Notes: generated from the sequence alone by a model not told the origin. 64,000 nt of DNA from Phoronis australis (GCA_002633005.1 NMRA01000799.1:69228-133227); one strand, 5' to 3'. Shown: positions 1-12,492, counted from the stretch's first letter. Numbers and translations are program-made.

Positions 1-581
1 TTTTTGTCCATTTAGTAACCAATTAAAAGGTGGTCAAGAGTTGAATAGTTCTTAAACAATTTGATACAAGAATTAATTTCCTATCACTGCCAATCGTGAT
101 TCTTGAATCTAACTAAGGACTCATTGTCAAGCAGGGACTACATCTGGAGTACGGGTGATGGCTGCGGCGACCAACCGCGCTTTTCAATTTAAGATAATAC
201 GGGACCCTTACTTCGCGGAGACTGGCAGAGACAGGACTGCTAACTACATTCAGTTTCGACCCGGTCGTGCGCGTGGTTTCGGTAGAGGAGGATGGGGTGC
301 AGCGTCCCTAAGCTTTTCAGTCGCGCTGTGAAATGATGCAATCTTTACATGGATTTCAGAGGTACATCTAAGGGAACAGAATCAAAAACAAAAATTAAAA
401 AACGTCACCAGGAAAACGAAATCAGCTACAAAAAACAAAAAATCTTACACGGGAGGACGGGAGGTGGGACGCAATGAACTTATGTACTCTGGTGGTCTCT
501 TCAAGTCAATATTACAGAAACTTTGTTATTGTCTTTAAAGTTGTCTCGATGCTTACTCTAACCAATTGTTTTTCACTATAG

Positions 582-662
582 TGTCTGAGACTGATACATC
601 GACCAAAACTACGATAACCGCACCTCAAGTATACAGCAAGAAACCACTTCCTCCAAAACCTG
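582..662 (+). CDS. Exon of a single-pass membrane protein, juxtamembrane extracellular stretch
   Basis: The exon follows a pyrimidine-rich acceptor (tttcactatag) and ends at a GTAATT donor. It encodes a Ser/Thr- and Pro-rich linker (SETDTSTKTTITAPQVYSKK followed by PLPPKPG) that looks like an O-glycosylated stalk. It ends one base into a codon, which the exon at 2,224 completes as Gly. The ectodomain exons must lie upstream of the window, so this gene is partial. The family is unknown because no ectodomain is visible. The call rests on splice-site fit and on the transmembrane segment in the next exon. Confidence 0.6.
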
Positions 663-1074
663 GTAATTATATGCAAATGTATAGTGCAACATTCATGTCT
701 TAATATAGCAAATGTGTAGGAGCACCACTTATTGGATGCTCTTCAAACTTGTAAGTATCCCGAATTTTGTTTTCGTTGTTTATAATATTATTACTTGGAA
801 ACATGGAATTTGTCCAAGTCTGTTGCTGTGTCTTAAAATTTGTTATTGTTTGTTTCTTTGTTCGCACGCTATAGATCGCATTTCGAATCTGATCAACGTG
901 GAATTTACACTGATTAGAGACAACATGTATATTATGAATGACTCAAATCCTGTTGTTTCTGGTTAAAACCGGAAGCAAGGAGACGTTTTGATGACCATTT
1001 TTTACTATATTTTGGTTTGCGGGGTCATAACTCCGCTGTCTCTGGAGGGATTTTTCTGATTAATATATATATAG

Positions 1075-1232
1075 ATTATTACATGGCGAAGTTTGATATC
1101 CCCTGTTATCTAGAGCCCGATTGAATGTTGGAGAATTATCGACCGAGGGGCGTCAACCCCTAGTGTGATAATTCTACAAAATCTACGAGGGCTCTAAATA
1201 AGGGAGATAACGACTGAGAACATGTAATAAAT
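1075..1232. repeat. Palindromic MITE-like hairpin in an intron
   Basis: The ends are inverted (attattacatg on the left, catgtaataaat on the right). Inner arms pair as well: tatcccctgttatctagagccc with gggctctaaataagggagata, and gagaattatc with gataattct around a centre gaggggcgtcaacccct. The whole ~158 bp can fold into one interrupted hairpin. It encodes nothing and looks like a small non-autonomous DNA-transposon relic. Confidence 0.55.
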
Positions 1233-1370
1233 ACTGAATCAGAAACATTGCAATGAATCGATGCGTCTAATTTGTCATAGCGTATAAATGTCGGTACAAT
1301 GCCCTTTGCTGAACATGCGATTGTTGCGCGTGCTCATTTAAGTATTCTATTTTCACCTTCGATGACGTCA

Positions 1371-1445
1371 GCCGCTGAGTGGTGTAGCGGTAAAGTCGGC
1401 GACCCGAAACACTTGAGGCCGGGTTCGAAACCGGCCTCGGTTTCT
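1371..1445 (+). repeat. tRNA-derived (SINE-like) segment with Pol III boxes
   Basis: A perfect B box, GGTTCGAAACC, lies at 1,422-1,432 inside a T-arm stem (gccgg with ccggc). An A-box-like TGGTGTAGCGG lies at 1,380-1,390, about 31 bases upstream, the right spacing for a type 2 Pol III promoter. The acceptor stem does not pair well and no clear anticodon arm is seen, so this is a tRNA pseudogene or the head of a tRNA-derived SINE rather than a working tRNA. Confidence 0.5.
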
Positions 1446-2223
1446 CTCCAAAATGTTATTCTCACTAGTGAGATAACTAGATGGGTTTATGCAGAGTTTT
1501 ATTTGCCATTCGACGCTAATGGTGTGGTATGAAATTTTTATTTGTTGTTTTTAATTGAGATTATTAATTGTTATTATATGTGTATCAAGTTGTATGTTAT
1601 ATTTAGTGTATCGCTTCACCAATAGAAAAATAGAAAAATTTGATTTTGCTAGAATTTACATGTGAATATTCATGCATCCGGCTTATGACATTCAATGCAG
1701 TACAAAACATGTAAATTTCTTCATTTGGTTTGGCTTGCGATCTGATTATGTTGAATCTGACCACAGGTGTCACTGGTGTCAGTGTATGTGCGTGCGTGAG
1801 TTCGTGTGTGTGGCCCTTTACATTGGTTTGTTGAATAAGTTGTGAGATTTTGGATTCAGTACAAACCAATGCTACGGTAGAGAGATGCCATCAGACCTTT
1901 CGTGAGCCTGCTTATGTCGTAAGGTACAGCACAGATCCCAAATTTTGTCCGACAATCTGCCGGCGACTGTTCCCAAGTATTCAAAGAAAAGTTTTATGAA
2001 TTTTATCTTGTTTTCAGTTTCGTCTACCTCGCATATGCGTCTATCGTAAATAACCCCATGAGTATATAACTGTTGGAACCAGTGGTTTAAATTATCGCAG
2101 TCTGGGATGGGAAACACCGTTGCCGCCCTGCCACCAAGCTACACTACTGCTTCAAACATTCCTGGCACCAAGATCTGAACTGCAAGCAGCGACCTCATTC
2201 ATAATTCTAACACATTGTTTCAG

Positions 2224-2344
2224 GTGCTAACAAACAAGATCCCTCAAAAGTACTCGATGGAGGTGCTTTAGCCGCCATTGTTGTCAGCGTCATTGTGGTC
2301 CTTGTGCTGATTTCTGTGGTTGCCTTCTTCTTGTGGAGACGACA
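2224..2344 (+). CDS. Transmembrane exon of the same membrane protein
   Basis: After a tttcag acceptor the frame reads GANKQDPSKVLDGG and then a strongly hydrophobic stretch (LAAIVVSVIVVLVLISVV, continuing AFFLW) that ends in a basic stop-transfer WRR. This is a typical type I single transmembrane helix. The next in-frame codons reach TAG at 2,346. The donor GTAGGT at 2,345 avoids that stop and leaves two bases, CA, which join the C opening the 3,729 exon to give His. A weaker donor, GTGGAG just before WRR, is also phase-compatible. Reading through would give a very short cytoplasmic tail. The transmembrane call is firm and the exact donor is inferred. Confidence 0.65.
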
Positions 2345-2514
2345 GTAGGTATTAGGCTGTCCTTGTCGCAGTTTATACTATGCGCGGTTTACAAAAGTGT
2401 TTGCATAATTAAGGTGAGGTTCTTGGCCATTATGTCTTGCGTTTGTCCCCTGCCAAACTTTTTCATGCATTTATTATCAATGAGTACATTTACATTAACA
2501 CAAAAGACAAGAAC

Positions 2515-2538
2515 ACCACAGACACGCACACACACACA

Positions 2539-2578
<40 letters not shown>
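2515..2578. repeat. (CA)n microsatellite
   Basis: About 60 bases of nearly pure CA dinucleotide with a few interruptions, in the intron between the transmembrane and tail exons. Confidence 0.9.
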
Positions 2579-3100
2579 TATCCTACGCCTAATCCCCTTG
2601 ACTACTAAGAAAAAGAGTTTCAAAATTACATCATCTTTTTTGTGCAAACTCTGAATTCAGATCCTTACGAACACTATACTTTTCACTCATATAATATTGT
2701 TTGATGAAATTAAAAAATCTACTTAGAAGTAATCTTTTTGATCCGAACTTTTGGGTATAAATAAACTCTTTACCGAATAATAGAGCAATGTTTTTAAAAT
2801 TTTACTTTTTATCAAAAAAAATAAAAATAATATTGTTGCAGGAGAGAGTGACAACACACTGGAGATTTACTTTGATTTCAATATTACATTTTGCCCAAAA
2901 TGAATTCACTGTTTCAAATTCTCAAAATAAGTGTTTCAAAGTTACTTTCGATTGTCCACAAAATGAACAAGAGTCATCATCCGAATTATTTTTTAAAATG
3001 ATATAGTAGTCAAAATTCTCGTCAGAGATCTGAACTGACACTTGTTCTCTGGTCATGAACACGTTCACTATTATAAATCTAACGTGAAAGTTGGATCTGG

Positions 3101-3347
3101 TACACTCTGTGTTATGAAGAGACAAAAAGACTATTAGGCTGAATAGTGAGGTACACTCCTTGTAATGAAGAAACATAGATAATATCAGGCTCAATATTCA
3201 GGTACACTTTGTGTGATGAAGAGACAAAAAGAATACCACGCTCAATAATACACTCTGTGCAATGAAGAGGCAAAGAGAATCCAAGGCCCAATAGTGAGGT
3301 ATACTCTGTGTAATGAAGAGACAGAGAATACTAAGCTCAATATTGAG
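3101..3347. repeat. Minisatellite, about five copies of a ~50 bp unit
   Basis: Units begin near 3,101, 3,152, 3,203, 3,249 and 3,300, each starting tacactctgtgt-like, followed by atgaagagacaaaaagaat and ending in a caatattgagg-like sequence. Copies are diverged. The repeat is intronic and has no open frame across it. Confidence 0.8.
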
Positions 3348-3728
3348 TAGACCAGGGGCTTACAACGTCTCCACAATTAAACTCCTCTTGACTAGCAATA
3401 CGCTGTCGATGCATCATGACACACTCCCCACTAAGTGTTATTGAAAAGAGAGCCTGGCAAGGGAGGCCTTAATCCCTCACAGAATGTTACCATTAAGGTA
3501 AATAAGTAAATAAAATGCTGTGATAGGCAATTTATGGATATTTTGTGAAATGGGTGCAACGATCCAACACCTGGATATATGTCTGCAAGGTAATAAGGGA
3601 GAGTCAGTTGGTCATGCTTATGACGTCAGGCGCTAACACCTGTCCCAGCCGTGCTGCTATTTGTCTCAAAATATTGGAGAATTGTAAATACATCGTGTAC
3701 GTCATGTTATTGATTTTTTCCGTTTCAG

Positions 3729-3972
3729 CTGGTCAGTGTATCGCAGCAAGCGTTACAACATTGAAGGGGATGCCTCTCTGTGCGGTGCGGATGAGGTTCC
3801 TTTTGGCACGTACCAGTCACCAGATTACATCGGTTTTGCTAACCCGATCTACGACACAGCAGAGGGGGCAGAGGCACGCGGCATCAATCCCAACATGACT
3901 GTGAAGGATTCTCAACCAGAGGTGCACTTTGGTCCGGATATGACAGGACTGCCAGAAAAGAGTGTCGCTTAG
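3729..3972 (+). CDS. Last coding exon: cytoplasmic tail with NPxY-type signal
   Basis: The acceptor is ccgtttcag and the exon is open to TAG at 3,970-3,972. It encodes about 80 residues beginning WSVYRSKRYNIEGD and containing VPFGTYQSPDYIGFANPIYD. FxNPxYD is the known clathrin/PTB-domain sorting motif found in LDL-receptor-family and other endocytic receptor tails, and several further tyrosines are present. With the transmembrane exon this describes a type I surface receptor that is probably endocytosed or tyrosine-phosphorylated. The receptor family cannot be named because the ectodomain is outside the window. Confidence 0.7.
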
Positions 3973-4980
3973 ACAAGGAATGCCGGTAGCAAGACACTTG
4001 GTGGCAACAGTAACCATTGACAACTCTTGCATCGAGATCATCATACAACTACTACTTAAGATGGAGTTGCCATGGTTATTACAAACGATGTTGATATGGT
4101 CTAGTCAGTCGGACTTAGTATATGCTGAGTTGAGTCAGACTTGAATATATCGCTTGTGCATAGCAATATAAATTCTCTGTCTTGTAATCTCTGTTACTGA
4201 GATACTACGTTAATGGAAATGGTGCAAGCATTTGGAGACTTTATGTGTGAGATGCAACAGATCCAGTGAGAGCTCGTGCCATGTGGGGTGTCTTAAGTCT
4301 TTCTTGGCTAGGTTGCATTGGAGTAGTTGGGTCCACTTATTTTTATTTAGCCTTCATGCTATTCGAAGAGCTAGAATGGTTTATACTAGAGCTGATTGTG
4401 CTTAGCAATGTGCTTGGTTAAATGCGATGGGGATTTAACAAGTGCTTAATGGGAACAATTTCAATACATATCTTAAGGCCATTGTATATGCGTGTGATAA
4501 TTATTACAGATTAACCCACTGGTCAAAGAATCTTTGACTCTCAACAAACTGAAGTGTTAGTAGCAGCTTTGGTATGAATGACTGTCAAAAGCAAGTCATG
4601 CATGCACGGTTTGATGTCGAATGTATAGTCTACGAGGTGATTGTGCTGGTTAATAAACAAACATCCCAATACATGTTCATCATGAAAAACTGTTTTGCGT
4701 CACTCTGATTTCATGTATTTGATTATTCAACGTGAATATTTTCAACAATTTATACAGGTGATATTCAAGGGACGAAATTTAAGATGACATAAGGTCCGTT
4801 AAATTATGAACCTTCTTTTTGACCAAATTTTCGTGTTTGTTGTACTGTTGTGATTCCATTGAATGTTTCAATTTCTGTTTTTTGTTTGTTTTAAAGTTGC
4901 CAACTTACACATGCTTGTTCTTATGTGAAACTTGTTTTTAGATTTGAAATATTGTAATTTTGTGTTATTAAGCCAGGCTC
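3973..4980 (+). other. Probable 3' UTR of the NPxY-tail gene
   Basis: No coding sequence is seen after the stop at 3,972. An AATAAA polyadenylation hexamer lies at about 4,652-4,657 (ggttaataaacaaac), which would give a 3' UTR of roughly 700 bases. The stretch up to about 5,000 is AT-rich and otherwise featureless. Confidence 0.4.
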
Positions 4981-4999
4981 TCAAGTAGTTTCAGGTAAA

Positions 5000-5500
5000 A
5001 GTAGGAAAAGGTAGGAACTGTGAAGTGAAAATTAGGAAAAATTAGACACAAGGGCAAGGCTGGCGTTCATGAGTAGTTTTCATCGATACTTAGCAATGAC
5101 GTTCACATTATGTTACAGACAGTTTTCACCATAAGACTGATATAATATCACAAACCAAACTTAATCTGTGCAAGAGGTAATCCTAAAACAAAAATGAACG
5201 TGTATTCAGCTAGTAAAATGTATTATAACTAGACATTCAACAGTCAGTTTTGTAACAGAAACATGTCAAATAAAATGTGTCAGACCATAAGAAAAGTAAA
5301 ACAAAAATAAATCAGGGCATAACAAAAGACGAACAGTGAGAACCAAGATGTGTTATGACTACACGATGCCAGGTAAGCGTGGACATATAATATATGACTA
5401 GACAGAAATAAAACTGAAACGGTTGATATGACTTACAAAACACATTCAGCAACTTGTTTCCTAGGGCATCAATGGTGACCCCGCGAGTGAGAATGACCAC
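5000..5500. other. Intergenic, nothing recognised
   Basis: AT-rich sequence between the 3' UTR of the NPxY-tail gene and the hAT-like remnant. I see no splice-consistent coding region. Confidence 0.4.
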
Positions 5501-7050
5501 TTCAGTAGAAAGTGAATCATTGCTACAGTAACGTTTACTCTATAAACTAAGCAAGCGTAGAAGAATAGCTCTCCGAAATTTTTCTTCGGTTAATTCTAAC
5601 GCCTCTAGGTTCTTCATGGAAGTCTCCATTTTCTTGATGACCACTTCCATCAAGCCTTGTAATTCTACGTAAAACTTCTCAGCTACTTTCAGTTCTCTGC
5701 AGTCTATTGCTCTTCTCTTGTGACTTTCTTTTATCTTTTATCTTCTTCCATTTCACCAGAAAGGCATCTATGCTATCTTGTTGCTGTTCACGCGACTTTT
5801 CTCCGGTCTGTCACTCTTTTCCAAAAAGCACTGCATGCAAATTTTTGGGCCTGTCTCCAGCACGTTCTTCCAAAATCGGTCAGCAATTAGATACACATCA
5901 GAACTGGTATCTCGGTACCAACCCTCCGGAATGTTTTGCACGTGGTATAATCTCCACTTTCTGTCAGCAATAACATTACTTCTTGACTGATAACTTGATT
6001 CATTTCCTTGGCAGTTCTTTCCACAGTCTGTACCATTTGTTCAGCCTTTTGCAATAGTTGGTGAAGTACAGTCAGATCTTTGAGAAGCTCACATCTAAGT
6101 GGAAGCTTATTGACTAAACATTCCGTGACAGTTTGGTAGAACTTCCTCATTTGTTTAAGTGACACATTTTGGCGTTGTGGCTTCACCTTTGCCAATGTTT
6201 CTCGAGTGGATTCTCTAATCACAAGGTCAGACAGCTGATTTTTCTTGACTGAGAAAATGTACATGCAGGCGCGTTTCTACAGTTGTTTGGTCGACTGCAT
6301 CTGATTTCAGTAATTGCAGCATCAAAGGGTGTACCATTTCTGACAGTTGGTCGTGTAAGATATGCACCAGTGACTCCTTTATTGAAAACAGACCAAAATC
6401 GATTGTAGAAGGGTTCCAAGTTGTCAAGAAAACGCAGTTCTACTTTTATAAGAGGGTCTTTCAACTTTTGGCAGGTCCTCTTCTGCCTTTCATTTGCTTG
6501 CAGAGACTTTTCAGTTCTGTTTTCTCTGGCATTCTTCGGACGATCCTTGAAGAAGGATTGTTTAAGTTCTACCAAGCTTCCAGTGACTCTTCTTAATGCA
6601 GAAATGAGTGTAAGTCATCTAGACTGGACATGTTTGATTAATGTTTCTTCGCCAAAGCCAAGTTAAAGCTGGATCTCAATAAAGTCTTGTATGCGACATG
6701 GGGAGGCTTTGCGGTAATAGAACAGATCTAGTGCCAGCTGTCCTTCACCTTCATCAAATACATGTTTGCGTGCTTAACGAATCGAAACAAAGATTATGTA
6801 GTATCGCCAAATTCCTTCAGAAAGCAGATGTGACATCTTGGTCATACTCGCTCTGCAGTGTTCAGATAAATCTCCAGGGAATTCTTTTTAAAAAATACAG
6901 GCATTCCATCACAAGAGGAGTAGCCGTTGTGGCTTTATGCCACTTCGGGAGTCCACAAAATTTCCGCGGATGTCGCCTTTAAACTACGTGTAAACGCTTT
7001 GCTACTGTTTTGTCCTGGAGAAGGTTTCCTTTCACAAGGGGTCGTACGAT
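5500..7050 (-). pseudogene. Decayed hAT-like (RNase H fold) transposase remnant
   Basis: Reading from high to low coordinates on the minus strand, pieces in different frames line up as one protein. They are SAEILWTPEVA..SHNGYSSCDGM (about 6,900-6,960), IKVELRFLDNLEPF then ESLVHILHDQLSEMV and LMLQLLKSDAV (6,300-6,450), STRETLAKVKPQRQN with KFYQTVTECLVNKLPL and LLKDLTVLHQLLQ (5,990-6,250), then SDVYLIADRFWKNVLETG (5,860-5,900). Hydrophobic (V/I)HILYDxL-type and LPL..LLKDL..LHPLL-type runs are familiar from hAT-type transposon proteins and domesticated relatives in animal genomes. Several frameshifts and stops show it is dead. The family call is from memory of the pattern, not from a search. Confidence 0.5.
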
Positions 7051-7399
7051 GTTCTAAGCTTGAAGCATTTTTAATTTTTTTGATTGCATTCAAAACTTGT
7101 TTTTGTGATGTCTCTGTGTTTCCTGCCTTTGGTGTGATGAAAAAGTCGCTGCAGTCCTGAATTACCACATTGAAAAAACACTTGCAACAAAATAAGCAGA
7201 AGGCTTTACTTATTAAATTTGTGCCTGCTCGGCACCAAAATACCATTTTGTGGCTTGATTTATCTGTTTTGTCCAACCAGAAATTCTGGAAACTGGTCTT
7301 AGAATAAAAAATGACAGAAATAATTTTGATATCCAGTACAAAGTTGAAACCCCTGGTCATAGTGTTTTGGTGATGTGTAGCAGTACCCTCCACATTGAA

Positions 7400-8500
7400 T
7401 GTGACATAGAGTCAAACTATGGTGTTGAAAGTATCAGTTTTTGTTTTAGTTTATGATACCACATTTTCTTTCGCCAACAATATGGTAATTTTCCCATTGT
7501 TGCTTTACACATGTTTTAATTAGGTATGTTTATGCACTGCAGTACTGCTATTTGGGTACAGGGATGCATTCCTACTTACGAGCACTGCTGGTACTACAAT
7601 TCAACTGTTATCACAACATAGCAAATGTGTACTTCCTTGTTTGCAAATCAGGTTTGTCTAATCTTGAAGAAACGTGAGCTGTGTAAATAATCTGGGTACA
7701 ATGCTGTCTGTACCCTCTATGCCCACCGCCATCCTGCTCTCTATGGCCGGTGAGGGAGTAAAAGTAATACGGAGCTGATCAGTAAATATATAATGTGTGT
7801 GTTGATAATAATACTATTAAGAACACGCACTCTATCATATAACCAGTTCAGGACACAGTATGGACGATGTTTGAAAGTTCAGTTTCTCTTTATTTCACCA
7901 AAGACATAAATAGCACCAAAGCAATTCTTGGCTATGCTGCCACTTTTTGCCATAGCTGCCAACAAATTATGCTATGAAAATCCGTGGCCATTCAGATTGA
8001 TCTTAGGAAAAATAAAAACGCAGTTTTGACAGATATTCTTGTCTTAAGTTTTGAGACTTTACTGTATCTTCTGAGAATACATGTACCTGTCACTGTATCA
8101 TGCAGAATTTTGTGTGGTTGATGCCGGATTACTTTACTGAAAGTTGTGTCTCAACTTCACCAGTTCAAGGATTTTTGTTGGAACTGGTCAAGTCGTGACC
8201 CCAAATGTCTGAGTGTTAATCAGTGTCTTGCTATTTCGTAAGTCTGTAAATGAAGATTAGATTTCCTGAAACTGTCTTTTCACCGGCATCCTCAGCTGAG
8301 TGTTTATATTGTCCAGGTAAGGTGGATAGAAATATTGTTATCTGCTATAAGTTTGCCATTTATCTAATGTTCATTTTAACAGAAGATATGGCTAGAATTT
8401 GGCTTTGGAACCGTATTGTTTTCTAGGACTACTTTGAAAAGCTCGTGTGTAGTTATGATACTCAGGAATTTGCCAGTGTCAAGTATAAAGATTTTCAAAA
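7400..8500. other. Intergenic, nothing recognised
   Basis: No coding exon, long repeat or hairpin that I can support was found in this stretch. Confidence 0.35.
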
Positions 8501-8512
8501 ATTATGGTGTTT

Positions 8513-9060
8513 ACTTTTACCTATGGCCTAGAAGCTATTGTGGACAAAAAGTATTGAAAATATCCAGATCTTTTTTAGAAAAGAATCACTTTTTCGGAAA
8601 TCAAGGATTGTCTCGGAAACGTTGAGTCCTAGCTGAGTCACACAAAAACTGCGTAAGTCGTTCCAACAGTATTTTATGGACACGTTTTGTTTAATACAGA
8701 AGTGTCATGAAACACCTGACACTACACGGGATATTTACAGCAGGTTAAACTACGTCTCATCATGTTTAGGTGGACAGAACCAAAAACGATTTATGCTTTA
8801 TATTCTCATCAAACTGGTTTTATGATTTTACCATGAGTGGTGTTTATTTTCGTTGTCAACAAGAACACCTAGAAGCCATCAGTGACTCGGAAAAGCGATT
8901 CAAAGTTTATAGGGATAGGCCAACTTTAAAATTGCGTGTCTTCCGGTAAGTTGGTGACTACACACATCGTGATTTTTGTTTCTCAGTAATTTTTTATCAT
9001 TATATTCAAAAATGGGACGGTCGAAAAAGTAACATCATCACCAGGGCGCACAGATGTCGG
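8513..9060. repeat. Extra copy of the SLC22-unit 3' flank
   Basis: This stretch aligns by eye with 62,745-63,260 (cctagaagctattg..gacaaaaag, ctttttcggaaatcaa, aaactgcgtaagtcgttcca, gtgtcatgaaacac). Part also aligns with 36,464-36,545, in the flank of copy A. It is therefore a third copy of sequence lying 3' of the transporter genes, left here without a recognisable gene beside it. Confidence 0.7.
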
Positions 9061-10085
9061 AAGAGTGCCTAAGAATGAGTCTGTGTAGAAAAAGACATTT
9101 CAAGTGTTTAAATATAAGTCAATGAAGATTTCTTCAAGGAAGCGTATTTCGAGACTACACAACTGTCTCCACGGGTAGACGAAGTGTGGCTGAATATAGA
9201 GACCGGTTGGTGATTGACGGTAAAACCAAAACAGTTGAGAATACGAATGATGTTACGAGCTTCGGTTGAATGACAGCAGCTCAAGAGAGGTTCCACAGGA
9301 GTGTGTGTAAACGTATTCGTTTATTAGTAGCCTAGATGAAAACGTCATCCTTCTTTACATCTAGATGTACATTCTCACAGCATAATGATTTTCAAGGTTT
9401 TAAACTATACAAAACGGTTAGAAATTGCTTAACCTGAAACAACTATTAAGTACAATGTAAATCTATTGTTAAAAAATGGGTCATTTTTAAATTCATTATC
9501 CAAGAAACAAAAACTGCAATTAATCCAGCCTATGTCTAAACTACCCACATACATATATTATACTACTTATATGTTGCAAAAAATTGACCGTTGACGGGTT
9601 TCTCATCAAGGTTTATAGTGAGACTAGGCAAAACGCGCACAAAAACACTCAGTTTAAAGGACCTGTGTCCATGAGTGAAGCCTGCGTGTCAGACTTATCT
9701 GACATGCTCTTCGGTATTTTTCGAAGCAAAACACATTAGTTTAATTGCTTCGGACACAACCGTATTCGTGTAAATGCACGAAAACAATGGAGTTAAAGTA
9801 ACAAAGAACGTAAACAAGAATAAATTGCATTACTGGACGTGCTTCTGTGACACTGAAACAGAATTCAAACTGTTAACCAGGCATTTTTACGTTTTGTCCG
9901 TAAAAATTTTGAATTTCTGTTGATATAAGAGCATCTTCCTTCAGTTTCAATTAAAAAAAACGATGTGTCAAATGGTCGTCACTTCCTTGATTTTCCTCCT
10001 ACACGGCAAAGCACCTCACCTTATTTGGTATGGCATGACATAGTCGTAGCACAATTCCTTTTTATGGGAAATTTGACTGTTGACG
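9061..10085. other. Intergenic, nothing recognised
   Basis: AT-rich sequence up to the TTAA site of the Kolobok-like element. No supported gene. Confidence 0.35.
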
Positions 10086-10089
10086 TTAA
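10086..10089. repeat. TTAA target-site duplication, left
   Basis: TTAA immediately precedes the AGGAGAATGC terminal inverted repeat. Confidence 0.7.
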
Positions 10090-10245
10090 AGGAGAATGCC
10101 ACCCGATTTAGTCTTTTTTACCGTCTTAACTGCACTATATCCACATAGCCTCTTATACAGACGACCTCAGCTTGACGAGAGTTGTCGCGGTAACTTGTGA
10201 GGAAGGTGAGAAACGACGCAGCGACGTCAGTGATTCATCTGCAGA

Positions 10246-10465
10246 GTGAATGCCGCTTGTCCTAACTACTATGAAGCTGCGAAGAAAACGGGTATATCAT
10301 TTTTTCGACTTCATCGAATGCCCAAATGCTTAGGAAGTGGCTCGCGGTAGTGAAGAATGGAAAGTACGCTGTTAATAGCAAAAAAAATAGTATGAGGCCG
10401 TGAAACATCTCCGTGTCTGTGGCCGGCATTTCGTCGACAGAGATTTCTCTGACAAATTCCGGCTT
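10246..10465 (+). pseudogene. Broken THAP zinc-finger domain
   Basis: Three reading-frame pieces in order make a THAP (C2CH) domain. The first is ACPNYYEAAKKTGISFFRLH, with the aromatic-rich run before the conserved Pro. The second is LRKWLAVVKNGKYAV, with the invariant Trp. The third is VKHLRVCGRHFVDRDF, with the C-x2-H pair followed by F. Two frameshifts separate them. The second zinc cysteine expected after CPN is Tyr (TAC). Its place just inside a TTAA transposon end suggests the N-terminal DNA-binding domain of that element's transposase. Confidence 0.65.
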
Positions 10466-12492
10466 ACCAAGGAACTAACCATACGTTCTGTTGCCTGTGC
10501 ATGTTCGTGGCGCCTCTTGTATTTCTTGTTCAGTGTATTCGGGTTCGAACTGATAGCCTGAGAAACCTAACGATCCGACCCATAGCTCTCGACAAAGTTA
10601 GGATTGGCGCCGGGCGAGTTGCCGTGCATGTAGACGCTTATAATTCTGCGTTCTGTTTCAAAATGATTTTTTCTCCCCCTAACCAATGCTTATATAAAAC
10701 TGACACAAATTCTGTGCCATTGGGAATATTCGTGAGTGCAAATTTTTTGATAAGCCAGCAATGAATAAAGCACTGCTTTACTCGGCCGGCTTTAGATGTT
10801 ATAAAGGTACATGTAATGGGGCTATTCGGAGGATTCTCCTCGCGGTGTCGCTGCTGTACTAGTGGTTATTGAATTGCGCATGCGTGGCTGTCTGCATGTA
10901 AACAGCTGGTAAAAGGTGGTATTTTTATCAAAATACGTCGTCGCGCTAAGCCTTATTACTGCTAATTTCCCTGGTGCAAGTCTTCGACAGGTGGCCACAA
11001 ATTCCCAAAAGACCTAAGGTTACTATGTTCGTGGACAATTGCGGTCAACAGGGTCAACTAACTGACAAAAAGTGTGTAGATGCTGAAGCCCCGTGTGTGC
11101 TCTATGACTATGCAGTACGTTCCTGGCATTCAGAGACTACACAACATTACTTGGTGAGTTTTAGCAATCAGTTTCTATCAACATCGTTCGGTGATGTTAT
11201 CCCCACCAGTTACCCCACTGAATAACAGGTTTATTGAGTGGAACTAAGTGTTTCTTTTTGGAAACTCACCCGATGCCGGGTAGGCTAGCAGCACATATTC
11301 ATATTGTCCTGGGTGGGAGTGCTCCCAAAATAAGAGGTGTATGGTACGTGATGCACAGAAGTCAAGAGTGACTTTTTCACAGCAGTTTTTCTTCAAAACT
11401 ATGCTGTTTCCAATAAAATTCTCTAGATGAGTGAGTTTCCTTATTTTATCGTGGACCCCACCCCCAGGACCACCAGCTCAGTTATCAAATTAACATGAAT
11501 AAGCCTTAATTTAGTAAATGTCGTAACATTGCAATGGAAAAAAATTGCTTGTTGAGATCAGAAGCACATTTTAAGTGTCATGAAAAATACACATTGTTAA
11601 ATCACTTTTAGCCTGTTTCACATATTTTAATTCAGATATTAAATAAGACTTGGGTACAAAGGTTATTAGTTTCTACGCATCAACATGAAGATGAAATGTA
11701 TGTTCTGCCTTACAAAAGTAGTTTTGTCTGGTCTTTTCTTTTACAATTTGCTAATATTTCTATTCTGTTACAGGCGAGAAAAAACAACTGAAACCAACCG
11801 CCTGACCATCTATTTCACCGGTGGAAAAAGTGAAAAGCAATCCTTCAGCAATAACCTGAGAGAATTGAACGTAATTCAGAACTTCATCACCTGATATGCC
11901 TGATTATGGACTCCCTTGCAATGTTGTTTCTTTCTGTGCTTTTTCAGTTTGCCATTTGTTTTTAAATACAGTGATAATTGTTTATTCTCGAATCTTGTGC
12001 ATAGCAGATTCTTATTCAGCTAGCTACAATTGAAAACATACAATAAGACAATCGATGCAGTCACTGAATGTCATTTCCCCATAATCTGTACCAAATTGAA
12101 AAGTTTTTACCAATAGTATAAAGCCTTTCTTCTGAAAGGAAAATTTAATGTCACTCAGCTTTTGGCTTTCATTTCACTGGGTTCTAGTTTCAATGGCCTA
12201 TAGAAGCGCTTGTAACCGTAAAAAAGGTCAAGTTTCAACACGTGGCTTTCTTTCATGTAACCTCGTTCAGCCTCAATAACATCCACAATTAGACCCTTGA
12301 AGGTAAACACAGCAGCATATCACTTGAATCGTTTTGAGCCCAAAATCAGACTCTGAACTAGACCAGAGTGTGACTAGGTCTTCTTTAGCTTCAGTCCCTC
12401 ATGTTTCTTCCAGGAAAGGAAATAAGCTATTGTCCACACATGACTCATTGCCTATGAAAGGGCATCCTCACCAACAAGGCTTATTTGTGTAG

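Noticed and set aside
1371-1445. Functional tRNA gene
   Set aside because: A and B boxes are present but the acceptor stem does not pair and no convincing anticodon arm is seen.
6935-7393. 152-codon minus-strand frame
   Set aside because: Only its C-terminal end overlaps the hAT-like remnant; the rest has no recognisable domain and biased composition, so I do not call it a gene.
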